Made by a program: the position numbers and the translations under genes. 64,000 bases of DNA. It comes from Cornus controversa (Eukaryota > Streptophyta > Magnoliopsida > Cornales > Cornaceae). The notes below the pieces were generated by a model. That model saw only the letters and a list, made by a program, of their open reading frames with translations, was not told the origin of the DNA and made no database searches. Positions 48,190 to 59,470 of the stretch are shown here, piece by piece (positions within the stretch are counted from its first letter, which is position 1; each line of letters begins with the position of its first letter). Location: positions 54,660,033-54,724,032 of the forward strand of contig CM048845.1 of the NCBI GenBank assembly GCA_026545225.1. The letters are read 5' to 3'.

Positions 48190-49125
48190 AGTAGGGCTAG
48201 GCCCCCCGTAGGGCTGAGCTTGTGCCCCCGTAGGGCTGGGCTTGTGCTCTCGTAGGGCTGTTTAAACGGTGTTCTCGAAATTCATCTATCCCGCCTTTTT
48301 CATTAAAGGCCCTCTTTGCAGGTGTATCCCCATAGGATGGCCCTCGTATGGCTGTGCCCCCATAGAGCTGGGCCCTTGTAGGGCTATGACCCCATAAGGC
48401 TGGGCCCTTGTAGGGCTGTGACCCCGTAGGACTGTTAAACAATGTTCTCGAGATTCATTCATCCCACCTTTTTCATTAAAGGCCCTCCTTGGAGGTGTAT
48501 CCCCGTAGGATGGCCCTTGTAGGGCTGTGCCCCCGTAGGGCTAGGCCTTGTTGGGCTGTGACCTGTAGGGCTGGGCTCTCGTAGGGCTGTTAAATAATGT
48601 TCTCAGGATTCATCCATCCTATCTTTTTCATTAAAGGTCCTCATTAGAGGTGTATCCCCGTAGGGTGGCCCTCGTAGGGCTGGGCCCTTGTAGGGCTGTG
48701 ACCCTATAGGGCTGGGCCCCCGTAGGACAGTTAAATAATATTCTCGAGATTCATTTATCCCGCCTTTTTTATTAAAGGCCTTCCTTGGAGGTGTATCCCC
48801 GTAGGGTGGCTCTCATAGGGCTATTAAACAATGTTCTCGGGATTCATCCATCCCGCCTTTTTCATTAAAGGCCCTCCTTGGAGGTGTATCCCTGTAGGGT
48901 GGCCCTGCTAGGGCTGTGCCCCCGTAGGGCTGTTAAACAATGTTCTCGGGATTCATCCATCCAGTTTGTTTCATTAAAGGCTCTCCTTGGAGGTGTATCC
49001 CCATAGGGTGGCCCTCGTATGGCTGTTCCCTCGTAGGACTGTTAAACAATGTTCTCGGGATTTATCCATCCTGCCTTTTTCATAAAAGTCCCTCCTTGGA
49101 GGTGTATCCCCGTAGGATTGTGTAT
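48190..49125. repeat. CCCGTAGGGCTG higher-order tandem repeat
   Basis: Seven copies of a block containing TGTTCTCGGGATTCATCCAT, then CCGCCTTTTTCATTAAAGGCCC and TTGGAGGTGTATCCCCGTAG, start near 48270, 48441, 48598, 48738, 48830, 48940 and 49050. Spacing varies from about 90 to 170 bp because each block carries a different number of 16-30 bp subunits of the form CCCCGTAGGGCTG. The array lies between gag and the 3' LTR of the gag-only element. Confidence 0.85.
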
Positions 49126-49515
49126 TTTTTATTTTAATTATAACAACAAATTTTGAAACAAAAAGGATTGCTATTGATATTTGAGTAACAAACAGGGAAT
49201 TATTCGAGCAAAAAATCTCGGAGCTATCGCCCTAAGGCTCGATATTAAATTATGCTTCAACTAGAATAATTAAAGTAAATGCAACTTTTAAAAGAAAATC
49301 TTACTGGTGGGACTTCCACAAATGCTCAGCAATCCAAGGATGGGCCAACTGCCTCCCTTTTAATGTCTCTAGTCAATATGGCCCCTGTCTCCCTACTCAT
49401 GACGTGATGCTTTATCGGTCTGCCCCCGTGACATTTTGCCATACTTGGGGTCTCTATCTTCCTCACTGGAATGTCCCTCCTTTTTCCCGTCTGCATTTCT
49501 CGCATCAAGGGCATC

Positions 49516-50514
49516 CTATACGTTCATGTACTTTTGGGCTTTCACGAGTAGCTCGGACATACTTTCTGGAGGGTGCTTGGAAATTGAGTACAAGAATTTT
49601 GAGGGCAATAGACCCCCCATGAATGCAGTAACTGCCACCTTATCGTTCAGAGCATCCACCTGCAATATCTCCCTGTTAAACCGGTTAATGTAGTCTTGCA
49701 ATGACTCCCCTTTATTCTGTCTTATGTTCAGGAGATAGGTGGTGGGTTTTCTATGCTTTCGGGCGGTAATAAAATTGCCTACGAACAATTGGCTCAGTTC
49801 TTTGAAGGAACGTACAGATGCCGGCTTCAAGTTGTTGAACCATGACCGGGCAGAACCCTTCAATGTAGTAGGAAAAGCTCTACATAGAATTTCATCTGGT
49901 ATTCCTTGGAGGTGCATCAAAGCCTTGTAGGTCTCTAGATGAACTAGCGAGTCCTTGGTCCCATCAAAGCTTTCAAAGGTGGGCATCTTGAACTTGTTGG
50001 GTAAAGGACAATTCGTTATCCCCGCAGAGAAAGGGAGGTTGGTTTGCTGGACCAGCTCCTCTACTGTAGCAAAGCCTTTCCCCCTTATGGCATGGGCCAT
50101 GCTTTCTACCCTGGATCTGAGGTCCTGCATCTCTATGTCATAATAGGTAGTTTCCCCTAGGTGCCCTGAGTCTTCATCGGGTTGGTTCTTTTCGAGTGGG
50201 ACTAGGTAATTGGGGTTCGTCCCACCTCTTACTCGGTTCTGAGCTGCATCATCCGTTGGGACTTCACCGTCTCGCCCAACACCATCCCCTTCTGGATCAA
50301 TAGGGTGACTTGACAATGGTACTGGCACCACAGGAGGGAGGCGCTGCAGAATTGCCGCATTTTGTTGGAGTATCTGGGCCAGACTTTGATTCAAGTTTCG
50401 GACTTGGCATTCCAACGCTGCGCTCCATCCCTGGTCATTTGGGATTTCGGGGAGTGCCCCAGGGAAGTCCATCTGTCTAAGGGGTTGCATGCCTCCCTGT
50501 CCTATAGTTGGCAC
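49516..50514 (-). CDS. Gag of gag-only Tat-like element
   Basis: Open for 332 codons. An upstream proline-rich part in the same frame (to about 50650) has a stop near 50680, and no clear ATG was found. The capsid domain (about residues 170-332) has MPTFESFDGTKDSLVHLETY, ALMHLQGIPDEILCRAFPTT and LKGSARSWFNNLKPASV, a strong match to Tat-type gag. The N-terminal part has a helix with LNQSLAQILQQNAAILQ. The frame ends at TAG 49516 in KYMNV, where the family normally continues as 'YMNxED', so this is probably a premature stop. The product would form particle shells; enzymes would have to come from another element. Confidence 0.8.
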   Translation of the reverse strand: MPTIGQGGMQPLRQMDFPGALPEIPNDQGWSAALECQVRNLNQSLAQILQQNAAILQRLPPVVPVPLSSHPIDPEGDGVGRDGEVPTDDAAQNRVRGGTNPNYLVPLEKNQPDEDSGHLGETTYYDIEMQDLRSRVESMAHAIRGKGFATVEELVQQTNLPFSAGITNCPLPNKFKMPTFESFDGTKDSLVHLETYKALMHLQGIPDEILCRAFPTTLKGSARSWFNNLKPASVRSFKELSQLFVGNFITARKHRKPTTYLLNIRQNKGESLQDYINRFNREILQVDALNDKVAVTAFMGGLLPSKFLYSISKHPPESMSELLVKAQKYMNV

Positions 50515-50777
50515 GTTGCAGTCGGGAAGATCAGGGGTAGCAAGCGGGTCTAGTCCGATTGGAGGGCCCTGTTCGCCAGGAAGGTCATAGCCGACAAGAG
50601 GATACTGGGCAGTTAGAGGATTGTGACCGGTAGGAAGGTCCTGCGCTGGGGGATTGTGGCCGGCAGGAGGGCCCTACGCTGGAGGGTCCTGTACAGTGGT
50701 AGTCTCTAACCCAGATCATAGGTGCATCATGCTTCGTATATGATTCGTGTAGAACAGTCAAGTTTGTGATTGTTTTC

Positions 50778-50792
50778 CACAGACGGCGCCAA
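50778..50792 (-). promoter_or_regulatory. Primer binding site of gag-only element
   Basis: The sense strand reads TGGCGCCGTCTGTGG, two bases from the 5' LTR edge at 50795. The tRNA is not identified. The same site with one change lies at 34714-34726 in the Tat-like remnant. Confidence 0.65.
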
Positions 50793-50794
50793 CT

Positions 50795-51140
50795 GATGAA
50801 GCAAAAATTCACCCCGAATTGGTCAAACGCCAACCTGTAAAAAAGGACAAAAGAAGAGTAATCGAGAGGGCACCGGCATGGTGACGGCCGATTACGCTCC
50901 AACGATCAAGTCAGAAATTGAAAGGGCTTTTCAAGCTATAAAGGAACTCAGGAGGTATTAATTGCGTACCTGGTATATGGACTGTCTCTGTATTTATAGC
51001 GGTCAAGTGGGACTGTATCCTAGTAGGAGACTGGCTCCTAGAGATGGAGAAGTCCTCATTAAAGTAGACTTCTTATCCATGTCAGCTTAAACTTAACCTC
51101 CACATTGTACGTTTCATAATTGGACTCAAATACTCTATCA
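50795..51140 (-). repeat. 5' LTR of gag-only element
   Basis: 346 bp, TGATGAAGC at the left edge and CTCTATCA at the right. TATTTATAGCGG near 50991 occurs in both LTRs; in the minus-strand sense direction it is CCGCTATAAATA, a good TATA box. Confidence 0.85.
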
Positions 51141-52842
51141 GTTATGATTTCCATGAAATGGGTGATTTTCATTGTGACAAGCTTGAGGTGAAGTGTGTGT
51201 ATAACCTTGACATATATTATGCATTTGGTGAGAATTGTGAAAATTATGAATTTGGTGCATTTATGTTATAATCTGCACTTATGTGAAAAGCGTGTTTTTG
51301 GGGCATGTGTGAGAATTAAGAAGGACTCGGAGCCCTACGGTGCAAGACCCAAAATTTAGCCAAACGGGTGTTGCTTCTGTTAGGTTAGCAAGCTATAGAA
51401 CGTAACAGAGTTTGTGGTTTTGAAAAAATCCTTACAATGGAATTGTGATAAGCAGAAGTCCTCAATTGAATTGATTTTTGGATTATACGTGGTGTGAGTT
51501 GTGATTTCATATAAAGTGTCATATATTGAAATGTGGAGCATCACTCATGATTTCTAAAACTTATATGTTTTAAGTGTGAAAAGTATGGATACTTGTCATG
51601 TAGTCATATAGAGATTTCATATGCATTCATGCATAGCTATTTAAGTTAACGTAGAGTCGAGTGGATCATTCCTACTGGGCGTAGTTGTATGCTTACCCCC
51701 TCCCCCAAACTATTTTCAGATAAAGCTCTCGTGGAGGATGAAATATAAAGCTCTAAAGCGAATGTTGAGCTTCATTTTGGGATTTCTGTTGGATATATGT
51801 ATGTAGAAGTCCATGCCTGCTTGTGGCATATCAACTATAGCTAGGAGTGTTGCAATTACATTTGGTTCACCGCTTGTTTACGAATTTCAAATGTAATTTC
51901 CACACTTGATGCACGTTAAACCTTTTGAGAGGGACATGTACAATGAACCTATAGATGTACGGTTTTTGAGATATGTATGCATACTAGTTCCTTTTGATCT
52001 TTTATGCATAAAAATTGTGGTAATGAATGTAGAATATTATATTATGTGTTTAAAGAACTTCATGTATGACTTTGGGAATTGTATGAGTAATGGACCTTTT
52101 ATATCCTTTCATGTATGAAAATGTGGGAATGGTTTGGAAATGATGATTGTATAATTCATTGGCTAGTTTCTCACCTTATGGAGTATTGTGAATGTTTATA
52201 ATTCAAAGGAATGAATGTTTTGAAGTGAAGTTGTGAAAATCATAGACTTTGCACCTATGAGCCTCAAATGTATGGATTTGTGTAGTTTTTGATCATGTTT
52301 AAGATTGCAAATGAATGTATGATCATAGAGATTACATATAGACTTGTGACAATCAGGTTTTAAGACATTTTTAGACTTTTGGTCACCTAGTCTCTACAGC
52401 AACCTACCGAAACTATGAGATCCTAAACTTTTGCAAATAGGGTACCTGTTTCGAATGACTGAAGGAAGGTTTCAGCCAACTGAAATCTCCCTTTCGGCTG
52501 ATCGAAGATACCCTTCAGTCGACCGACAGAATTGGAAACCTGAAGGTCAGTTGAACCCAGGTTTCAGCTAATCGAAGGAGGTTCTAGCCGATCAAAACTT
52601 GGACAGAATTTGAATTCTTCAAACATTAGAATATGAGTGAGTATGAATGGATGTATAGACCAATGTGGAACCATTCTGATGGTATTGATGAGTATACGCC
52701 AATGTAATGGTGTACGGATAGAAAGCTTTCGCAATTGAATGGTGTTAAATTATGATTAAGAGTGTTGATGTTTGACAATCACCGTTCACCCCCATTTCCC
52801 TTGCTCTTAATCGGGAGTAAAAAATTAGGGCGTGACAACATC

Positions 52843-53340
52843 CTTGGCTCGTTTTGTGCCAAAAATGGTGGGCGATGATGAAATGAAAGCAAATCACTTC
52901 GTGAGAGGACTTAAAATGTCTATAAGAAAAAGGGTGTCTATCTTAGGCTTGTTTATGTTGAGGTTGTTGATAGAGCCTTGGTAGCTAAAGAAGATTACAG
53001 AGAGGCTCAGAGGATAAGGGATTCCAAGAATCAGACTGGAAGTGCTGGAGCACTTATGGGCAGTCAAGCAAGGAAGAGGCAAAGGGGTAATGTTTCAGTT
53101 TCTCAGGGGCAACAGTCTCGCTCCGTACCCTCAGTGCCTTTGCCTACAGGATCTTCATGGTCTACTTTGGTATGATATCATTGCCAATAACTGGGTTATA
53201 CAGAGCTGAGTGCCCTCAGAGGCAAGTCGTATCAGTGCCGATAGCATAAGGAGGGGGAGAGGGCATGCTTCCATTGTCATCAGTCAGGACATATTAGAGC
53301 AAATTGTTTACAGAGACAAAGCGTAGATAGTGGGATTGGA
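52843..53340 (+). pseudogene. Tekay/Del gag, 3' part
   Basis: Continues the capsid after the solo-LTR insertion (LARFVPKMVGDDEMKANHFV, then RGLKMSIRKRV) through a basic linker (GSQARKRQRGNVSVSQGQQS). It ends in an intact zinc knuckle CFHCHQSGHIRANC (53266-53307, CX2CX4HX4C). Stops and frame changes occur after residue WSTLV and around 53250. Confidence 0.75.
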
Positions 53341-53579
53341 TCTTAGTAGAGGACTATTTAGTCTACTACAGGTCAGCCGGGCTTAAGGGTGTTGTTGCCA
53401 CCTCAGTTAGCTCAATCAGTTTAGAGTTCTTAGGCAGTGAGAGGGGCCACATTTGCTAAGTCTAGTCAGCAGTATAGATTTTATAGTGCTGATCAGTGGG
53501 GTCAGCAGATTTAGGGTTGTGCTTTTTCACTGACTCAGGTAGAGGATATACCAGGACCGTCATAAGTCAGAGATATTTT

Positions 53580-56500
53580 TCGGGTTTCTAGCTCGTGGGC
53601 TAGTGTGTTGATAGATTTGGGTGTATCTCATTCATTCATATCTACTACATTTGTATGTGCCTTGGGGCTAGAGGTGTCATCACTAGAGTCACCATTATCC
53701 ATTGATATGCTTATTGGGGGTCGAGTTACACTAGCTAGAGTTTGTCAGTCTTGTGAGATCAAGGTTATTAGACATCACCTAGTGTTCGACTTTGTGTTGC
53801 TAGATATGGCTAGTTTTGATGTCATTTTAGGTATGGATTGGCTGTCTATGTTTAGAGCCATGATTAATTGCTTTCGTAGGAGAGTGATGGTGTGTACACC
53901 GAAGGATGACTATTTCTATTTTGTAGGAGAGAATGATGATTTCTATATACCGTCGCTATATAGTTTCTGTGTTCAGAACGGGGTTAGATGTTTCTTGGCT
54001 AGCTTGTTAGCTAAAGAGGATGAGGTTATGACTCGTGGAGGGTTTCCACCAGAGTAGTTTGTGAATTTTTAGATGTGTTTCGTAGGGACTTGACAGAGTT
54101 ACCTTCGAGGCAGGATGTAGTGTTCAGTATTGATATTACTCTTGGTACCATGTCTATCTCTATAGCACTATACCATATGGCACCAACAGAATTGAAGGAG
54201 TAGAAAGATTAGTTATAGGAATTATTAGACAAGAGATTTATACGGCCTAGTATAATACCATGGGAAGCTCTGGTCCTATTTGTTAAGAAAAAGGACAGAT
54301 CTTTGTGGTTGTATATAGGTTATCGAAAGTTGAACCAAGCAACGATTAAAAACAAGTATCCTTTGCCAAGGATAGATGACTTGTTTGATTAACTTAAGGG
54401 TTCAAGGTGTGTTTTGAATATCGACTTGAGGTCGGGGTATTACCAATTATAGGTAAAGGATGAGGACATTCTGAAGACCGCTTTTCAGACTAGATATGGA
54501 CATTATGAGTTTCTAGTGATGCCATTTGGTTTGACAAATGCACAGACATCGTTCATTAACTTAATGAATCGAGTATTCAGTGTTTACTTGGACAGATTCA
54601 TAGTGGTGTTTGTGGATGATATTCTTGTGTACTCATCCTCTATAGAAGAACATGAGAGTCACTTGAGGACAATGTTATAGATTTTGAGGGCGTTTGTACA
54701 CCAAGTATGAAAAATATGAATTTTGGCTAACGGAAGTTCCTTGGACATGTAGTGTCCGAAGGAAAAATTTCTGTGGATCCTTCTAAGATTGAAACGGTGA
54801 TAAATTGGGGAAGGTCAGAGAATGTATTTGAGATATCTAGTTTCTTGGGACTAGCGAGCTACTATCGGCACTTCGTGAAAGACTTTTCAAAGTTAGCGGT
54901 GCCTATGACTAAACTTACTCATAAAAGAGTTAAGTTTGTGTGGAATGATGTTTGTAAGCATTCATTTATGGAATTAAAGAGTTGATTAACTAGTGCTACA
55001 ATATTAATAATTCTCAAACGTGGTTTGGGTTATGTGATCTATAGTGATGCTTCACGGAATGGGTTGGGATGTGTATTGATGTAAATCGACAGGGTTGTTA
55101 TATATGGTTCCCGACAGTTGAAGACACATGAGCAGAATTACTCGAATCATGACTTGGAGTTAGCGGCGATAGTCTTTGCATTGAAAATGTGGAGTTATTA
55201 TTTGTACAGGAATTTTTTTGAGATTTTCTCCGATTATAAGAGCTTAAAGTAACTTTTTCATACAAAAAGACTTGAATATAAGCAACGGAGGTGGGTGGAG
55301 TACATGGAGGATTACAAATTTGATCTTTAGTATCATTTAGGAAAGACTAACGTGGTAGCCGATGCTTTGAGTAAGAAATCACATGGTACCTTGGCAAGCA
55401 ATACCATCTGAGAGTGGAAAATGATGGAAGACATCTTAGAAATGAGATTGTATTTCAGTGAAGGCGGTGAACCAGTAACTTTGTTCACTCTTATTGCTCA
55501 ATCTACTCTAGTGAGTGGAGTGATGGAGGAATAGAGGCATGATGGTGAGATGGAAGATATCCGCACTTAAATTTTGGGTGGCAAGGTAGTGGAAAGTTGG
55601 ACATTTCATTCCAATGGAGGATTGAGGTTTAAAGGGAAGATGGTTTTACCATTGGCTTATAGAGATGAGGTTCTTACAGAGTTTCATTGTTTTAGACTTA
55701 TAGTACATTCCAATGGTACCAAAATGTATCATAATTTGCATAGACAGTATTGGTGGAAGGGTATGAAAAAAGATGTTGCACAATTTGTGGCACAGTGCCT
55801 CACTTGTCAACAATTAAAGGCCGAACATCAGAGACCAGGGAATTTTTTGCAACCATTACCGATAACTATATGGAAGTGGGAACACATCACTAAGGATTTT
55901 GTGACATGATTGTCGAGGTCGAGGAAGAGTCATGATGCAGTTTGGGTCATTATAGATAGATTGACCAAGGTGGCTCATTTCCTCCCTAGTCGGGTGATTA
56001 ATGATGTGGATACTTTCAGTCAATTGTATATTAATCAGATATAGAAGCTGAACGGAGTGCCAGTTTCCCTCATATCTGATAGAGACCCACAATTTATGTT
56101 ATAGTTTTGGCAGAGTTTATAGACAACACTTGATACAGACCTTCATTTTAGTATAACTTTTCATCCTTGGGCGAATGGTTAGTCAGAACATACTATACAA
56201 ATTCTGGAGGATATGCTACGGGCATGTGTACTTGATTTTGACGGTAGTTGGGAGGATCACCTTCTATTGGTGGAGTTTGCATACAATAATAGCTATTAAG
56301 CTAGTATTGAGATGGCTCCATTTGAGACATTGTATAGTAGGCCTTGTAGGCCACCTATTTGTTGGACAGAGGTCCGTGAAACAATTGTTTAGGGCTAGAT
56401 ATAGTTCGAGAGACTATAAAAAATATCAAGGTGATAAGGTAGTGGTCGCTTACTGCTCATAGTTGTCAAAAGAGTTATGCCAATAGAAGGTTGTAACCTT

Positions 56501-56863
56501 TGACATTTGAGGTGGGAGACCATGTTTTCCTTAAAGTCTCACCACGAAAAGGTTTGATGAGATTTGGGCGTAATGGTAAGTTGTTGCCACAATTTATAAA
56601 CCATTTTGCCACCACAAATGTCAAGTGTACACAATACTTTTTATGTTTCTATGTTGAGAAAGTATGAGTCGGATCCTTCACAGGTGTTAGATTGGATAGA
56701 TCTTGAGGTGGAGGAGGATGTATATTACGAAGAGAGGCCAATTCAGATTTTGAACTCTAGAGAGAAAGTGTTTCATGGCAAGACCATTCCATTAGTTAAA
56801 GTGTTTTGGAGACATCACAAAGTTAAAGAGGCTATGTTAGAACAAGAACATGATAGGCGTTGA
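53580..56863 (+). pseudogene. Tekay/Del pol
   Basis: Protease (53605-54057) has LIDLGVSHSFIS, with Leu where the catalytic D-S/T-G motif has Ser/Thr, then FDVILGMDWLS. Reverse transcriptase fragments include [20 protein letters not shown] and the catalytic [13 protein letters not shown] (about 54606-54645). RNase H is reduced to pieces. Integrase has YWWKGMKKDVAQFVAQCLTC, VWVIIDRLTKVAHFLPSR and LISDRDPQF. The last open part (56606-56863) has VLDWIDLEVEEDVYYEERP and IPLVKVFWRHHKVKEAMLE, the chromodomain-like C terminus typical of Tekay/Del elements. About 20 or more stops interrupt it. Confidence 0.82.
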
Positions 56864-56869
56864 ATGTTA

Positions 56870-58434
56870 CGCATTCTAGCCTCTTAACTTATGTATTTTA
56901 TTCTCTTAGTAATATATATTTTTTATTTTACTTCGTTTTAGTGTTTTCTATATTTTCAGGGCCTTAATGATTATTTCAGTTAAAAACATGATTTTGGGCT
57001 TTTAAAGATGACATCCAAGAGGGTTAGATGAAGCCTACATCAAATGGATCCATTCAACCATTTATTTCAACTCAAATCAGCCCAAAGAAGAGGTCCAAGA
57101 GAATTATAGCTGCTTAAGAAGGTTTCGGGCCTGAAGCCCAAATCAGTGTTTAATACAGTCTTAATCCCATTTTGGAAAACGGATCAGAAGTGTTATTTCT
57201 GAGCCTCAAATTGACTTAATTTTTGTGTAAGTTAAACGAAATTCGATTCTGCACACTTCTGTATTTCATGAAAATTCTGTGAATTGGATTTTTAGTGGGT
57301 CAAAAGTTGGGCCGAACGTCAGAAGAAAAAACCCACCTGATTAGTGTTGCGGGAAAACCTAATTAATTCCTAATTATTAGGACTTTGGTGTATTCTCTTA
57401 GGACATAAAGTGAAGAATTGGAGGCTGAGTGGGGAGAAGATTAGAGAGATTGGAGAGTCTGAGAGAGCTTTGGACATAACAGAAGACATACTTTGCAGAG
57501 CCATTGGAGAACGAAGTCATACGCATAATTCATGAAGATGATGCCTTCTTCCTCAACAGTTGAAGCTTCTTCTTCTACCATGAGCGGCTAGTTCATCCAC
57601 TAGGGTTTTGATGTAGCCCTAACAAAGCATCAATAGTTTGATTGTTTTAATTATTGGGGACCTTTATATACATGCATAGATTGTGTAATTTAGAGGATTC
57701 TTATTATAGAATTGAGCAATAAAAGTCTTGTAAATTCAATCTCAATGATTTCTTATCTTGTCTTAGATATTTAGTCATTATTATTGAACTCAATCTCTCT
57801 TATTTTCTGTGATCATGATAGCGATTATTACACAATGGTAATCACTGAATATATCATTAAAAGCTTTGATGGATTATGCCTAGAGAAGATGAAAAATACT
57901 GCACCCTAGATTAGAGTAGTTAGGCAGATGGCCCATGCTAATCGAAGATAGTCCATGACTTAGCCTGAATCATATGTTATCTTCTTGACGGATGAGGGTG
58001 AGCTTGTAGCCACTGACATCACTTATGCATGATGTAATTCCCCATGGTTGATTCAATTGACCATTGATTGTGGAGTTAGTGGTGAAGTCAAATACCTTAG
58101 ATTTCTCTCATATTATCTTCACTTTCTATTTACTTTGATTTATTTTATTTTACTTTTTAATTAGTTTAGTTTAAAAATTAAAATTCTTTTCTTCTAAATT
58201 TAATTAGAATTAATTCAGTATTTCAACTCATCAGACCATAATCCCTGAGGTTCGACACCTCTTTCGATAGCCCTATTCTGCAAGGAATTCGTTCTATTAC
58301 GAAGTGTGGTAATTTTTAATTGATACACTTATTGAGTCACACTCACACATGAATCAAAATAAGAGATTTGCTAAAAGTATCCTAAGTTATTTACTACTTG
58401 AGGTATGTTTCTAATTTCGATCAAGAAATTCCAT
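56870..58434 (+). other. Spacer before 3' LTR, probable foreign LTR
   Basis: 1.56 kb without coding content. It contains CTAGGGTTTTGATGTAGCCC near 57600, GAGCAATAAAAGTCTTGTAA near 57714, and a segment TTCGACACCTCTTTCGATAG through TACGAAGTGTGGTAATTTTT near 58250-58320, wording I associate with LTR ends of Athila/Tat-type elements. I could not fix the borders or a target duplication, so a solo LTR insertion is a guess. Confidence 0.4.
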
Positions 58435-58446
58435 GAAAGTAGGGAG
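58435..58446 (+). promoter_or_regulatory. Polypurine tract of Tekay/Del element
   Basis: GAAAGTAGGGAG lies two bases before the 3' LTR start (TGTAGAG at 58449). The preceding AATTTCGATCAAGAAATTCC matches the GAGGACGAAAT-type wording that precedes the tract in Del elements. Confidence 0.7.
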
Positions 58447-58448
58447 TT

Positions 58449-59429
58449 TGTAGAGACTGGGTCTAATTTTGACCTATTTTCTTTTATTTCCATTTATTGC
58501 TATATAAATGATGTTACATGTGTTTTAAATATGAAATTCATGTTTGGGGACTTGTATAGAGATTAGGGGATGTTTTTGAGTCATTTGGCTCATTTTGAAA
58601 TTTTCGGGTCAGCGAAGTCCGGGGCACGGGTTAGGTGGGCCTTGAAAATCAGATATTTTTCTAGAAAATCATATTTTTAGTTTTAAACAAAATGAAATGA
58701 TAAAATATTTGAGGAAATGATTTTAGAGCCTAGATGTAGTCGCTTTCGAAATTGAAAACAGAGGTCGGGAAGGTACGTTATGTGGCTGAAGGGCATTTTG
58801 GTCTTTTTGCACCCTAGTTGATATAAATATCAAGTGGCTAGGATATTTCCTCATTTCACACAACCACTACAGCCGGCCATAGCTTCTCTCTCCCTCCTCT
58901 TCATCTTCTTTTCATTCTCTCTTAGTTTTGGAGCCTTTAAGCTTGGATTTGAAAGGTGCCAGTGAAGGACAAAGTGTTCTACATAGAAAGGGCTACAATT
59001 TGAAGTGAACAAGTTTAGATTTGGTGGACTTTGAAGCTTGAATATTTCTAGGGTTTTGCTAGAAGGAGCTTGAATCTTGAGGTATTGGTGTTTCTTCTCT
59101 CTTAGTCATCAATTTATAGGTTATTAGTGAGTTTAAGAGGGTTTGTTGAGTTTAGCATGCTTGGGAGGGTGGCATGGTTATGTATAATGTTCCCCTCTTT
59201 CATTGTGATTAAATGCATGCTAAAGTTGTTCATATTTATGATATATGATGATTGTGAGCATATGGTTGATATATGTGGATTTATATACATGTATGAGAAA
59301 TATATATGATATAGACATATAACTGTATAGATATGGTATATGAGAACATGGTACATGCTAGAATTGATATAAAGCATGAATGTATATAAGAGAGTATGAG
59401 AAATATGTTATATGTGATATATTGCTCAA

Positions 59430-59470
<41 letters not shown>

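Larger units (their letters stand above)
47040..51140 (-). mobile_element. Gag-only Tat-like element (TR-GAG class?)
   Basis: A 4.1-kb minus-strand element with LTRs of 346 bp (right, 5') and 345 bp (left, 3'), both TG...CA. The target duplication is GTTGT (47035-47039) and GTTAT (51141-51145), one transition apart. Between the LTRs are a primer site, a gag gene and a repeat array, but no protease, reverse transcriptase or integrase. This matches the published TR-GAG class of non-autonomous gypsy elements (LTR, gag, no pol). It sits inside the solo LTR. Confidence 0.8.
46153..52837 (+). mobile_element. Solo LTR of the same family nested in gag
   Basis: Begins TATAGAGATCGGATCC (TG changed to TA), ends GGGCGTGACA, and is flanked by ACATC (46148-46152 and 52838-52842). 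Without its own nested insertion it is about 2.58 kb, similar in content to the 58449-60755 LTR (shared blocks GAAGTGATTTCAGAG and GAGGGTACGTTAAGTG). It has no internal region, so it looks like the product of LTR-LTR recombination. TTTCAGCCAACTGAAAT-type palindromes lie at about 52450-52600. Confidence 0.82.

Noticed and set aside
48190..49125. CRISPR or telomere-like array
   Set aside because: Irregular higher-order minisatellite; no unique spacers and no TTTAGGG units.
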